The notes under the pieces are model-generated. The model was not told the origin of the DNA and searched no databases. It saw nothing but the letters and a program-made list of their open reading frames with translations. From Aliiroseovarius sp. S1339 (GTDB taxonomy: Bacteria > Pseudomonadota > Alphaproteobacteria > Rhodobacterales > Rhodobacteraceae): a DNA stretch of 64,000 nucleotides. Position 1 is the first letter of the stretch; each line of letters opens with the position of its first letter. Location of the stretch: positions 186,001-250,000 of the forward strand of contig NZ_JALPQG010000004.1 in NCBI RefSeq assembly GCF_023195695.1. Reading direction: 5' to 3'. Positions 37,186 through 46,322 of the stretch are shown here, in pieces. Made by a program: the position numbers and the translations under genes.

Positions 37186-37809
37186 ATGGGCGACACTGAC
37201 ATCTACAAACGGCAAAACCTCGGCCAACCGATTTCAATTGGCCGATCTCCGGCATTGTTGATCGTTGATTTCGTTAACGGTTTTCTAGATCCGGAAATGT
37301 TTGGAGGTGGCAACGTATTGGAGGCGGCCCATAACACCCAACCTGTTTTGGAGCTTTTTCGAAAGGCAAAGCTACCGGTTGTTTTCACGCGTATTGTATA
37401 TGCAGAGGATGAATCTGATTGCGGCGTTTGGTGCGAGAAAGCGCCAAGATTAAAGGAGCTTACAGAAGCATCTATCAGCAGTCATGTTGCAGATTTCCTC
37501 GCCCCTCAGGTGGGTGAAATCGTCATTAAGAAAACGCAGGCTTCGGCGTTCTTCGATACCGCGCTGGCCTCAATCTTAAAGTATCGGCAGGTGGACACTC
37601 TGGTTTTTGCCGGGGCGACGACCAGCGGCTGTGTTCGTGCATCTGTCGTGGATGCGACGAGCCTGAATTTCCGCCCACTGGTATTGTCGGACTGCGTCGG
37701 TGATCGGGCGCTAGGACCACATGATGCAAATCTTTTTGATATGGGCCAGAAATACGCAAACATTGCGGTCTCCTCCGAACTCGAAAGCATTTTCCCGACG
37801 TTCAAGTGA
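37186..37809 (+). CDS. Isochorismatase-family amidohydrolase (N-carbamoylsarcosine amidase-like)
   Basis: This 207-residue cysteine hydrolase has the family triad: Asp in ALLIVDFVNGFLDPEMFGGG, Lys in VIKKTQASAF and Cys in GATTSGCVRASVVDA. The long TTSGCVRA(S/T) form and the N-terminus MGDTDIYKRQNLG resemble N-carbamoylsarcosine amidase and maleamate amidase rather than isochorismatase itself. ATG at 37186 gives this conserved N-terminus; an in-frame ATG at 37165 adds seven residues. No pathway partner is nearby, so the substrate is open. It lies intact inside the decaying accessory segment. The 238 bp that follow show no gene. Confidence 0.85.
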   Translation: MGDTDIYKRQNLGQPISIGRSPALLIVDFVNGFLDPEMFGGGNVLEAAHNTQPVLELFRKAKLPVVFTRIVYAEDESDCGVWCEKAPRLKELTEASISSHVADFLAPQVGEIVIKKTQASAFFDTALASILKYRQVDTLVFAGATTSGCVRASVVDATSLNFRPLVLSDCVGDRALGPHDANLFDMGQKYANIAVSSELESIFPTFK

Positions 37810-38047
37810 CACTCTGAGCCCTCTGCCGCCCTCGGTTGCGGCGCAGCATCTGCGTTGTGTGAAACTAGGGGAACCATCGAGAGCGGCCCAGACCTGCCAT
37901 TCATCAAGCCATTGTTATGCTGCGACGCGGTCCGTCGAAGCGGCCTTTGATCGATCGCGCGGCACTACAGATAGCCACGCGACCCCACGGCGGGTCAAAG
38001 TGGATGTCGAAGCCAACAACCAAAATGCTCGCACGTGACGTTTCGCG

Positions 38048-38884
38048 TCATTTCGCAGTCGGCAACTCTTGCGCGAGTTTATCGAGCAACCGGGTCAGTA
38101 TTTCGCTGGCGTCGCCGACCACATCGTGGCCGCTTTCGATCTCCCAAATGGTCCAGGTACGTTCCTGCGCCACCTTGCGCGCGTATTGCCGGAAGATAGG
38201 TGCTTGGCAATGAGAGCCCACTACATACGCGCCGGGCGTGTCAGGCAAGGGTCCCAAGGCAAGCGGAACCGCAGAGTAGAGCGCGCGAATGGATTGTGGG
38301 ACGATCGTATGTTTGGGGTAGCGTAGCTGCAATTGCGGTCCGGGTTGAAGAAGGCCCGTTTCGATCGCAACCGGATTGTTCTTCACCAGTTCCGCCCGCT
38401 GGCTCCGCTCATCGGGCAGCGCGAACTGGCCGGATCCATAGGGCGCAACGGCTTCAACGAAAATCACGGCGGCTATCTGATCTCTCGCAACGTCCCAAGC
38501 TCCCGTTGCTGGGCGTCCGCCATAGCTGTGAGAGACGAGAATGACAGGTTCGCCAGAATCCTCAATCGCCTCGACCACATCCCTGATGTGCTGATCGATT
38601 GTGACATCTGGTCCGTTCTCGTCAGCCTTGGTCCCATGTCCTGTGAGATCAACAGCGAAAACGCGATGCCCCTTCTGCCGTAGGCCGTTTGCGACCGGGT
38701 CCCAATACCACCCTCCAACAAAAGCGCCGTGGACAAGAACAAAAGTCCTGTCGGCCAAGGCCGCGTGAGCGACCAATAACAGAAACGCCGATGCAAAAAG
38801 AGGTCGGACCAATGCAGGCAGTTTTGCCCGCTGAAATCTATACCCAATCATCCGCTCGCTGATCGTACGAAGTGTCGTGGCCAT
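38048..38884 (-). CDS. Secreted alpha/beta hydrolase
   Basis: This is a 278-residue esterase-like enzyme with a probable signal peptide (about residues 1-44, ending LLLVAHAALA before DRTFVLVHGAF). The oxyanion motif HGAFVGGWYWDPV, the nucleophile elbow VSHSYGG and the C-terminal catalytic His in SGHDVVGD make it a complete alpha/beta hydrolase of the EstC/methylesterase type. The Asp is probably in the segment around GSHCQAP. ATG at 38884 is used; ATG at 38851 would shorten the signal region. Substrate unknown. Confidence 0.85.
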   Translation of the reverse strand: MATTLRTISERMIGYRFQRAKLPALVRPLFASAFLLLVAHAALADRTFVLVHGAFVGGWYWDPVANGLRQKGHRVFAVDLTGHGTKADENGPDVTIDQHIRDVVEAIEDSGEPVILVSHSYGGRPATGAWDVARDQIAAVIFVEAVAPYGSGQFALPDERSQRAELVKNNPVAIETGLLQPGPQLQLRYPKHTIVPQSIRALYSAVPLALGPLPDTPGAYVVGSHCQAPIFRQYARKVAQERTWTIWEIESGHDVVGDASEILTRLLDKLAQELPTAK

Positions 38885-39034
38885 TGGGAGCTCTTTTTGA
38901 CAAGAAACAATCGGATGTTACGGCAGGAATTCGATCTGAGTCGACATCATTTCCGTCCTGCACGCAAAGGCCGTGATGCCTGAAAGGGTCGAGACGGGTT
39001 AGGTCGGCTTGGCAAGACCGGGAAAAACAAGTGC

Positions 39035-39308
39035 CTTCAGGACATCGTTGGTTGCAGCTTCTTGTTTCCAGGCCGATTTCATGACCGCCCGCACATCTCA
39101 ACGCGCCAGTATGGACGATTGGTGCGGGGCTGGGTCACGGTAATTGGCTTAGAGCCGAGCGGATATGGCACGCGCTCCCTGCGCCCGGACAATGGCTGCT
39201 GAAATCTACCGCAAATCGCGGACTCTGCGCGGCACAGTTATTCGCTTCAGTTGCGATAGAGCAGTCGGGATGTGGCGTTTCTCAGGTCGTCAACTCCGCC
39301 GCCGCACC
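39035..39308 (+). pseudogene. Degraded tyrosine recombinase (integrase) remnant
   Basis: One frame reads FLFPGRFHDRPHISTRQYG, then RLVRGWVTVIGLEPSGYGTRSLR, close to the C-terminal half of phage-type integrases that continue GTHSMRRTK. It then shifts frame to AAEIYRKSRTLRG, the next conserved block, and the following part (RAVQLLLGHT, YLG) is only partly recognisable. Stops and at least two frameshifts make it dead. The remnant abuts the 3' end of rhaI. The rest of the 424-bp gap from 38885 shows no gene. Confidence 0.7.
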
Positions 39309-40547
39309 TCAATCTCGGAAAGAAACACTGCTCTGATAGCGGTCAAGTTCTTCAATCAGGCTTCGGCCAGTTGGAGCATTTTCGCGCGCTGAGAATTCCC
39401 CCCAAACTGCGGCAAACGGCATATCCTTGAACTCCTCAGTAACCGTGAGCCGTGTGGTGAAATCGAGCGCGTTTTCTGCAGCTTTCAATTGATCCAGCGG
39501 CAACAGCAACGCCCGCAGCAACGCTTTTTGCATATTTCGCGTCCCGATCACCCAAGCCGCTGTCCGGCTGATGGTCGCATCAAAAAAGTCGAGCCCGATA
39601 TGTGTCCGCCCCAGCAGGTCGGCGCTGACAAGTTCCTGCGCCATTTGCAAAATATCATCGCTGAGCAAGATGACATGGTCGCTATCCCAACGCATCGGGC
39701 GCGAGACGTGCAACAGGATGTCATCCACGGACAAGGCGACCGAGCTGAGCTTGTCGGCGATGTTCTCTGTCGGGTGGAAATGCCCCATATCAAGGCATAG
39801 CAATATCTCTTTGCGGATCGCATACCCCATGTAGAATTCGTGACTGCCAACCGTGCAGGCTTCGACCCCGATGCCGAACAGCTTGCTTTCTACGGCGTCC
39901 AGCATGGCCGCTTTGTCTTGCGCTGGCGCGAACATCTCATCCAGCGAGCCTTCAAGCCGTGCGCGTGCCGACATCCGGTCAATCGGCGTGTCTTTGTAAC
40001 CATCAGGCACCCAAATATTGTTAACACAAGGCGATCCCAGCGCCGCCCCCATCTGAGCGGCAATGTCACGGGACCGTTTGCCGTGTTCGATCCAGAAGTC
40101 GCGGATGCCCTGATCGGGGTGGCTGAGCGTCAGATTGTCGTCAGCCTTGGCATGGGCAAAGAAGGTCGGGTTGAAATCCAATCCGATGCCCTGATCCTTT
40201 GCCCAATCGACCCAAGGGGCAAAATGCTCATACTCGATCTCGTCGCGACCCGGCGACGCGTTTGTGTCCAGATACATCGCGTGCAGATTAAGGCGGTGGC
40301 GGCCCGGTATCATCGAATAGGCAAACTCGAGATCTGCGCGCAACTCGTCCGGTGTCCGGGCGCGGCCTGGGTGGTTGCCGGTCGCCTGAATTCCGCCACC
40401 GGAAGCACCCGTTTTCTTCTCGAACCCGACCACATCATCGCCTTGCCAGCAATGCATCGAAATCGGGATGGTTTTCATTCGCTCCAAGGCGGCTTCGGTA
40501 TCGACACCCCAATCGGCAAAGGCGGCTTTTGCTGTTTCGTAGGTCAT
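39309..40547 (-). CDS. rhaI: L-rhamnose isomerase
   Basis: This enzyme converts L-rhamnose to L-rhamnulose with divalent metal. The 412 residues align by eye with Escherichia coli RhaA: PISMHCWQGDDVVGFE, GIQATGNHPGRARTP, GLDFNPTFFAHAKADDNLTLSH, NIWVPDGYKD, AVESKLFGIG, CLDMGHFHPTE, LLHVSRPMRWDSDHV and HIGLDFFDATISRTAAWVIGTRN. Metal-binding His and Asp residues sit in the GHFHPTE and WDSDHV blocks. AAGGA precedes the start. It follows rhaD by 9 bp in the same leftward unit. Confidence 0.95.
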   Translation of the reverse strand: MTYETAKAAFADWGVDTEAALERMKTIPISMHCWQGDDVVGFEKKTGASGGGIQATGNHPGRARTPDELRADLEFAYSMIPGRHRLNLHAMYLDTNASPGRDEIEYEHFAPWVDWAKDQGIGLDFNPTFFAHAKADDNLTLSHPDQGIRDFWIEHGKRSRDIAAQMGAALGSPCVNNIWVPDGYKDTPIDRMSARARLEGSLDEMFAPAQDKAAMLDAVESKLFGIGVEACTVGSHEFYMGYAIRKEILLCLDMGHFHPTENIADKLSSVALSVDDILLHVSRPMRWDSDHVILLSDDILQMAQELVSADLLGRTHIGLDFFDATISRTAAWVIGTRNMQKALLRALLLPLDQLKAAENALDFTTRLTVTEEFKDMPFAAVWGEFSARENAPTGRSLIEELDRYQSSVSFRD

Positions 40548-40556
40548 GGTTTTTCC

Positions 40557-42659
40557 TTACCGCGTGAACGCTTGGACGTTGCCAGCATCTACGTTGATGA
40601 TATTGCCGGTCGACTTGGCAGATGTGTCGGCAGCGAAGAAATAGCAGGCTTCGGCAATGTCTTCCGGAAGGACAGAGCGTTTGAGCATGGAGCGTTGGCG
40701 ATACATCTCTTCCAGCCCATCTTTGTCGGTGCCATAGGTGTCGGCACGCTGTTCCAGCCAGTCACCTTCCCAGATTTTCGACCCGCGCAACACCGCATCA
40801 GGGTTCACAACATTGACGCGAATTCCGGCCTCGGCACCTTCCAAAGCCAAGCACCGTGCTAGGTGGATTTCCGAGGCTTTTGCCGTGCAGTAAGCAGACG
40901 CATTCAGCGATGCTGCCAAGCCGTTTTTAGACGCGACAAACACGACCGATCCGCCCATGTCTTGGACACGCATCAGTTTGAACGCCTCCCGGCTGACCAG
41001 AAAATACCCAGTCGACAAGATATCCATGTTCTTGTTCCACAGCGCCAGCGTGGTTTCTTCTACTGGCGCAGACGACGCGATGCCCGCGTTGGACACCAGA
41101 ATGTCGACCCCGCCAAATTCGACCGACGCATCGGCAAACGCCGCCGCCACGGCCTCTTCGCTGGTCACGTTCATCACAACGCTGCGGACCACATCCTTGC
41201 CATAACGGCTGGTCAGATTGTCTTGGGTCGACGTCAAGGCGTCTTCGTTGATATCAGCCAGCACAACGCAGGCCCCATCGGCGAGGTAACGCTCGGCTGT
41301 CGCGGCACCAATTCCGCCCGCACCGCCAGTGACCAAAGCCACCCGCCCCGCAAGGGATTTGGGTTTTGGCATGCGCTGCAATTTGGCTTCTTCCAGTAAC
41401 CAGTATTCGATATCGAAGGCTTCCTGTTCGGGCAGACCTTGATACTCACTGACAGCAAATGCGCCGCGCATCACATTGATCGCGTTGACATAGAATTCGC
41501 CCGATATACGCGCTGTTGCCTTGTCCTTGGCGAAGGTAATCATACCGACACCGGGGACAAGATAGACGACAGCATTCGGGTCACGCAGGACGGGGCTGTC
41601 ATCGTGTTTACAGCGATCATAATAGGCTGCGTAATCCTTGCGGTATGCCTCAACCTGTTCAGGCAGACCGGCTAGAACCTCGTCGGTGTTTTGTTGCGCA
41701 GGATCAAACGGCACTACGAGCGGGCGAATTTTCGTGCGCAAGAAGTGGTCGGGGCAGGACGTGCCCAATGCTGCAAGAGGTTCCATGTCCTTTGCGTTCA
41801 CGAACTCCAACACCGCTTCGCTGTCGTTGAAATGGCCGACCATGTGCTGGTTGCCGGATACGAAGCCGCGAATGGCAGGCATCAGGCGGGCGGCAACCGC
41901 ACGACGTTCTTCAGATGACAGGCTGTCATGGATAGACCCGCCAAACGGGGCGACATTTTCGCTACGCTCTGCCAGCCATTTCGTCGCGACATTGATGACG
42001 TCGATGGTCTGGTCGTAGCATTCCTTTGCCGTGTCGCCCCATGTGAACAAGCCGTGGCTTTCCAGCACAACACCATCGGCGTCGGGGTTTTCCACGCAGA
42101 ACTTCTCAAGCCACAAGCCCAACTCATAACCGGGCTTTTTCCAGGGCAGCCAGCCGATCCGGTCGCCGAAAATCTCTTGTGTCAGTTCTTTGGAATTCTT
42201 CGAGGCTGCAATGGCGATAATTGCATCAGCATGGACGTGATCAACATGTTTGCGCGGCACGTAAGCGTGTAAGGGGGTGTCGATGGATGCAGCACGAGGG
42301 TTCAGCTTGAAGGTGCAATGGGGCAAGTAGCCAACCATCTCGTCTTCGAACTCGACGCCGCGATAAAGGGTTTTCAGCGCTTGCAACTTGTCCATATAGA
42401 GCGTGGCAAATCCATCCATCTTGATGGACCCGATATCACCGCCCGATCCTTTCACCCAAAGCACTTCAACGTCTTCGCCTGACAGGGGATCAACCTCAAT
42501 CACTTTGGCCGATGTGTTGCCGCCACCGTAGTTGGTCACGCGTTTGTCTGATCCAAGGATGTTTGAGCGGTAAAGCAGAAGCTCCGATTCGCTCATGCCT
42601 TTGGTTGCTTTGTCGTCCCAACGGCTATCAAGCAGCTGATTTTCCAATGATTTCAACAT
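40557..42659 (-). CDS. rhaD: Bifunctional rhamnulose-1-phosphate aldolase / lactaldehyde dehydrogenase
   Basis: This 700-residue fusion has two domains. Residues 1 to about 420 are a class II aldolase domain (VTNYGGGNTSAKV, LWVKGSGGDIGS, zinc ligands in HCTFKL and DHVHADAI) that splits rhamnulose-1-phosphate. About 440-700 is a short-chain dehydrogenase (VALVTGGAGGIGAA, VSNAGIASS, catalytic Tyr and Lys in SAYCTAKASE) for the lactaldehyde product. This is the RhaD of Rhizobium. ATG at 42657-42659 is preceded by GGGAGG. It starts the leftward arm from the shared rha control region. Confidence 0.94.
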   Translation of the reverse strand: MLKSLENQLLDSRWDDKATKGMSESELLLYRSNILGSDKRVTNYGGGNTSAKVIEVDPLSGEDVEVLWVKGSGGDIGSIKMDGFATLYMDKLQALKTLYRGVEFEDEMVGYLPHCTFKLNPRAASIDTPLHAYVPRKHVDHVHADAIIAIAASKNSKELTQEIFGDRIGWLPWKKPGYELGLWLEKFCVENPDADGVVLESHGLFTWGDTAKECYDQTIDVINVATKWLAERSENVAPFGGSIHDSLSSEERRAVAARLMPAIRGFVSGNQHMVGHFNDSEAVLEFVNAKDMEPLAALGTSCPDHFLRTKIRPLVVPFDPAQQNTDEVLAGLPEQVEAYRKDYAAYYDRCKHDDSPVLRDPNAVVYLVPGVGMITFAKDKATARISGEFYVNAINVMRGAFAVSEYQGLPEQEAFDIEYWLLEEAKLQRMPKPKSLAGRVALVTGGAGGIGAATAERYLADGACVVLADINEDALTSTQDNLTSRYGKDVVRSVVMNVTSEEAVAAAFADASVEFGGVDILVSNAGIASSAPVEETTLALWNKNMDILSTGYFLVSREAFKLMRVQDMGGSVVFVASKNGLAASLNASAYCTAKASEIHLARCLALEGAEAGIRVNVVNPDAVLRGSKIWEGDWLEQRADTYGTDKDGLEEMYRQRSMLKRSVLPEDIAEACYFFAADTSAKSTGNIINVDAGNVQAFTR

Positions 42660-42729
42660 TCTTCCTCCCTGTCGGCGCAGGGCGCCCATCGACTAAGTTT
42701 CCCGTTAAGGTGAATGGGGAGAGGCTAAC

Positions 42730-42802
42730 TGTCAATCATTTTCGATCATAAACAGTCATGCCGCAGTGCAAAATGATTGTTTATGATTGTTTATGATTGA
42801 CA
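42730..42802. promoter_or_regulatory. Symmetric array of six 10-bp repeats, probable RhaR operator
   Basis: On the plus strand ATGATTGTTT (42773), ATGATTGTTT (42783) and ATGATTGACA (42793) follow each other directly. The minus strand carries ATGACTGTTT (42750-42759), ATGATCGAAA (42740-42749) and ATGATTGACA (42730-42739). The two triplets point away from a centre near 42766. Each outer copy contains TTGACA, a -35 box directed outward to rhaD and to rhaR; CACCTT at 42707-42712 (minus strand) is a -10 candidate for rhaD at 17 bp spacing. The array lies between divergent promoters and is probably bound by the DeoR-type RhaR. Confidence 0.75.
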
Positions 42803-42845
42803 GATGCTTCGAATCTGGACAGGCTGTGACATCAGGGAGGACGAC

Positions 42846-43646
42846 ATGCACGAAAAAGAACGCCACACGATTATCCTGTCAGCCGTCGAAGATCGACCAG
42901 TTGTCACGGTAAGTGAGCTATGCAATCTGACCGGCGCGTCAGAGGCGACGATCCGTCGTGACATCGCGACGCTTGATCAGGCACAACAACTGCGCCGCGT
43001 GCGTGGTGGGGCAGAGGCGATCAGCCCACCCCAGTTTGTTGGCCTCGCCGGGCGTCCTTTTTCTGTAAACGAAACCTTGCGGATTGAGGAAAAGCAGGCG
43101 ATCGCAGCGGCCGCTGTGGATCTGTGCGAAGACGGAGACGCCATCATCATCAACGGCGGCACGACGACGTTTCAGATGGTCCACCCGCTGGCTGGCCGTC
43201 GCATGCAGGTCTTCACCAATTCGTTCCCGATTGCAGAGCATCTGCTCAAGCATTCCAAGAACACAATTATGCTGTCAGGCGGCACCATCTACCGCGAACA
43301 GAACATCATTCTGTCGCCCTTTGACAATGACGTGACCCGCAACTTCTGTGCGCGGCGCATGTTCATGGGGGCGCAAGGGCTTGGCCCGCTGGGGTTGATG
43401 GAAGCAGACCCGCTGCTGATCCAGGCGGAGCAAAAACTGATCGGACAGGCGGATGAACTGATCGTCTTGGCGGACAGCACGAAGTTCGAACAACGCTCAA
43501 GCCTTGTTCTGTGTCCGCTCAACCGCATCACCATCGTGATCACCGATGACCAGATTTCAGACAAAGCGGCCGCCATGCTTGAGGCCGCCGAAGTAACCCT
43601 GATCGTCACCCAATCTGGAGGCGCTCAGAAAGTCGTGGCCTCGTAA
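42846..43646 (+). CDS. rhaR: DeoR-family regulator RhaR
   Basis: This 266-residue regulator has an N-terminal DeoR winged helix (ERHTIILSAVEDRPVVTVSEL, SEATIRRDIATLDQAQQLRRVRGGAE) and a C-terminal sugar-phosphate sensor domain (IIINGGTTTFQMV, ADSTKFEQRSS). It heads the rhaRSTPQUK arm, as in Rhizobium leguminosarum, where RhaR is of the DeoR type. ATG at 42846 is preceded by GGGAGG; the longer in-frame start at 42804 is not family-like. The inducer is probably a rhamnose phosphate; that is inferred from the family. Confidence 0.92.
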   Translation: MHEKERHTIILSAVEDRPVVTVSELCNLTGASEATIRRDIATLDQAQQLRRVRGGAEAISPPQFVGLAGRPFSVNETLRIEEKQAIAAAAVDLCEDGDAIIINGGTTTFQMVHPLAGRRMQVFTNSFPIAEHLLKHSKNTIMLSGGTIYREQNIILSPFDNDVTRNFCARRMFMGAQGLGPLGLMEADPLLIQAEQKLIGQADELIVLADSTKFEQRSSLVLCPLNRITIVITDDQISDKAAAMLEAAEVTLIVTQSGGAQKVVAS

Positions 43647-43684
43647 GGGGCTGCCAAAGCGAACGTACTTTAGGGAGGAAACCA

Positions 43685-44686
43685 ATGAAACGTCGCAACT
43701 TTACCAAACTCACCGCAGGCCTCAGCCTTGCAGCAAGCCTGTTTGGCACATCCGCCATGGCGCAGGACGACATGCGGATCGCACTAGTCGTCAAGGCGCT
43801 GGGGATCGGATTTTTTGAAGCCGCCGCCGAGGGTGCAAAGGAAGCCGCCGAAGAACTGGGCGGCGTAGGGATTATCTATACCGGACCAACCGATACCACG
43901 GCCGAAGGGCAGATCGAGGTGATCAATTCGTTGATCGCACAAGGTGTGGACGCCATCGCGGTCTCAAGCAACGATACAGACGCGTTGGTCCCAACCCTGC
44001 AGAAGGCGATGCAACGTGGCATTACCGTTATCTCGTGGGATTCTGGCGTGGCGCCAGAAGGGCGTCAGGTTCACCTGAACCCATCGTCAAACCCGCTGAT
44101 CGGCAATATGATTATCAAACTCGCTGCAGATCATCTGCCCGATGGCGGTGATGTGGCAGTTCTTTCGGCAACCACCACATCGACGAACCAGAACATCTGG
44201 ATTGAAGAGATGACCAAGGTGATGGGCGACTATCCCGGCATCAATGTGGTGGCGACGGTTTATGGCGATGACCTTGCCGACAAATCCTATCGCGAAGCCA
44301 CTGGCCTAATGCAGTCCTACCCGGACCTCGACGCCATCATCGCGCCGACATCCGTGGGCATCGTGGCCGCCGCGCAAGCCGTGGCTGACGCAGGCAAAAT
44401 CGGTGAGGTTAATGTGACCGGTCTTGGCCTTCCATCCGAGATGGCTGGCGCGATCGAAAGCGGTGCGTCCAAGTCCTTTGCAATCTGGAACCCGATCGAT
44501 CTGGGCTATTCCGCAACCTACATCGCGCATGCGCTGGCCTCGGGTGCAGCAGCTGCAGAGCCGGGTGCAGAAATCTCGATTGGTCGCGTTGGGACAATTA
44601 CTTTGGACGACACAAACTCGGCCGCCATGGCTGATCCGTTTGTCTATGACGCATCCAATATCGAACAGTTCAAGTCGATCTTCTAA
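43685..44686 (+). CDS. rhaS: Rhamnose ABC transporter substrate-binding protein
   Basis: This 333-residue periplasmic binding protein of the ribose-binding (cluster B) type has a signal peptide (MKRRNFTKLTAGLSLAASLF, ending near SAMAQ). The mature chain shows IALVVKALGIGFFEAAAEGAKEAA, INSLIAQGVDAIAVSSND, ISWDSGV and VTGLGLPSEMAGAI. GGGAGG precedes the ATG. It follows rhaR by 38 bp and is followed by the ATPase gene, with a hairpin between them. Rhamnose specificity follows from the operon. Confidence 0.93.
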   Translation: MKRRNFTKLTAGLSLAASLFGTSAMAQDDMRIALVVKALGIGFFEAAAEGAKEAAEELGGVGIIYTGPTDTTAEGQIEVINSLIAQGVDAIAVSSNDTDALVPTLQKAMQRGITVISWDSGVAPEGRQVHLNPSSNPLIGNMIIKLAADHLPDGGDVAVLSATTTSTNQNIWIEEMTKVMGDYPGINVVATVYGDDLADKSYREATGLMQSYPDLDAIIAPTSVGIVAAAQAVADAGKIGEVNVTGLGLPSEMAGAIESGASKSFAIWNPIDLGYSATYIAHALASGAAAAEPGAEISIGRVGTITLDDTNSAAMADPFVYDASNIEQFKSIF

Positions 44687-44721
44687 ACGAAGCGACATCC
44701 AACTGAACTGAACCGATCTCT

Positions 44722-44744
44722 GGCGCTGCACCCTACGTGGCGCC
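44722..44744 (+). other. Hairpin between rhaS and rhaT
   Basis: GGCGC and GCGCC form a stem that extends by U-G pairs inside the 92-bp gap after the binding-protein gene. It has no U-run and may stabilise the rhaS transcript; this is tentative. Confidence 0.35.
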
Positions 44745-44778
44745 GGACCACCTCAACCTGCAACACACCGAGGTTCTG

Positions 44779-46311
44779 ATGCTCACGCAACCAGGCAGCA
44801 ACGCGCCGCCCAAAGACATGCCCGGTGAACCGGCGGTATTGGCTTTGCACGAGGTGACGAAAACCTTTCCGGGTGTCAAAGCCCTGTCCGAGGTGTCGCT
44901 TAGCCTTTATCCCGGCAAAGTGACCGCGCTGATTGGCGAAAACGGTGCCGGCAAGTCCACGGTGGTCAAGATACTGACGGGCATCTATCAGCCAAACGGC
45001 GGCAATATACTTGTCGATGGCAAACCAACGCCTTTCCCGGTCCCACAGGCGGCGGCCAACAATGGCGTCACGGCGATCCATCAGGAAACCGTCCTGTTTG
45101 ACGAACTGTCTGTCGCTGAAAACATATTCTTGGGTCATGCCCCACATAACGCCCTGGGCCTCATTGATTTGAAGACCATGACAGAAAAGGCCCGAGCGCT
45201 TCTGGAAAGCATCGGCGCGAATATCGACCCTGACCACAAGCTCAAAGACCTCGGGATTGCCAACAAACACCTGGTGGCGATTGCGCGCGCGCTTTCGATC
45301 GACGCGCGTGTTGTTATCATGGACGAGCCCACCGCCGCGCTGTCCCACAAGGAAATCGAGGAGCTTTATGATCTCGTCGAAAGCTTGAAAGCACAGGGCA
45401 AAGCGATCCTGTTTATCAGCCATAAGTTTGACGAGATTTTCCGGATTGCGGACAATTACACCGTCTTTCGCGATGGCCAGCTGATCGGTGACGGCGCCAT
45501 CGCGGATGTGAGCGAAGCGGATTTGGTCAAGATGATGGTTGGTCGGGATGTCAGCCAGATCTTTCCCGAACGCACGCCCAATGTCGGGGACGCAGTTTTG
45601 TCCGTGCAGGGCTACGCCCACCCGACCGAATTTGATGATATCAGCTTTACCTTGCGTAAGGGCGAGATTCTTGGGTTCTATGGGTTGGTCGGTGCCGGGC
45701 GGTCCGAGTTTATGCAATCCCTGTTCGGCATCACGCGCCCATCGGCAGGGGCGGTCGAGATCGACGGCACGCCCGTCGAGATCAAATCCCCGGCAGATGC
45801 CGTTAATAACGGCATCGTCTATGTGCCCGAAGACCGCGGCAAGCAGGGGGCCGTTCTTGACCTTCCGATTTTCCAGAACATCACGCTCCCGTCGCTGGGT
45901 CGCATTTCCAACAACGGTTTCTTGCGTCTGGCTGAAGAATTCAAACTCGCCCGCGAGTATGCCGAACGGCTCGACCTGCGGGCGGCATCGTTGGATACAC
46001 ATGTCGGCAACCTGTCAGGCGGCAACCAGCAGAAGGTTGTCATCGCCAAATGGCTTGCCACACACCCTAAGGTCATCATTTTGGATGAACCGACCAAGGG
46101 CGTAGACATCGGGTCTAAAGCCGCCGTCCACGACTTCATGGCAGAACTCGCCGCGCAAGGTCTGGCCATCGTCATGGTCAGTTCAGAAATCCCCGAAGTG
46201 TTGGGTATGTCTGACCGCGTGATCGTGATGCGCGAGGGGCGCATTGTCGCCGAGTTGGCAGATCACGAACTGGAACCCGAAACACTTGTGCGCCACGCCG
46301 CCGGTATCTGA
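44779..46311 (+). CDS. rhaT: Rhamnose ABC transporter ATP-binding protein
   Basis: This 510-residue double ABC ATPase is of the RbsA/AraG type. The first half has Walker A IGENGAGKST, the signature-like LGIANKHLVAIARALS and Walker B VVIMDEPTAALS. The second half lacks a canonical Walker A (GLVGAGRSE) as in the family, and has LSGGNQQKVVIAKWL and VIILDEPTKGVDIG. ATG at 44779 follows GAGG; the in-frame GTG at 44737 overlaps the upstream hairpin and is not favoured. Permease genes follow directly. Confidence 0.93.
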   Translation: MLTQPGSNAPPKDMPGEPAVLALHEVTKTFPGVKALSEVSLSLYPGKVTALIGENGAGKSTVVKILTGIYQPNGGNILVDGKPTPFPVPQAAANNGVTAIHQETVLFDELSVAENIFLGHAPHNALGLIDLKTMTEKARALLESIGANIDPDHKLKDLGIANKHLVAIARALSIDARVVIMDEPTAALSHKEIEELYDLVESLKAQGKAILFISHKFDEIFRIADNYTVFRDGQLIGDGAIADVSEADLVKMMVGRDVSQIFPERTPNVGDAVLSVQGYAHPTEFDDISFTLRKGEILGFYGLVGAGRSEFMQSLFGITRPSAGAVEIDGTPVEIKSPADAVNNGIVYVPEDRGKQGAVLDLPIFQNITLPSLGRISNNGFLRLAEEFKLAREYAERLDLRAASLDTHVGNLSGGNQQKVVIAKWLATHPKVIILDEPTKGVDIGSKAAVHDFMAELAAQGLAIVMVSSEIPEVLGMSDRVIVMREGRIVAELADHELEPETLVRHAAGI

Positions 46312-46322
46312 GGGAACACGCC

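Noticed and set aside
42773-42802. CRISPR-like short repeat array
   Set aside because: The units are 10 bp with no spacers and are mirrored on the other strand; this is an operator pattern.
44683-46002. Minus-strand frame of 439 codons opposite rhaT
   Set aside because: Antisense shadow of the double ABC ATPase, which has all its motifs on the plus strand.
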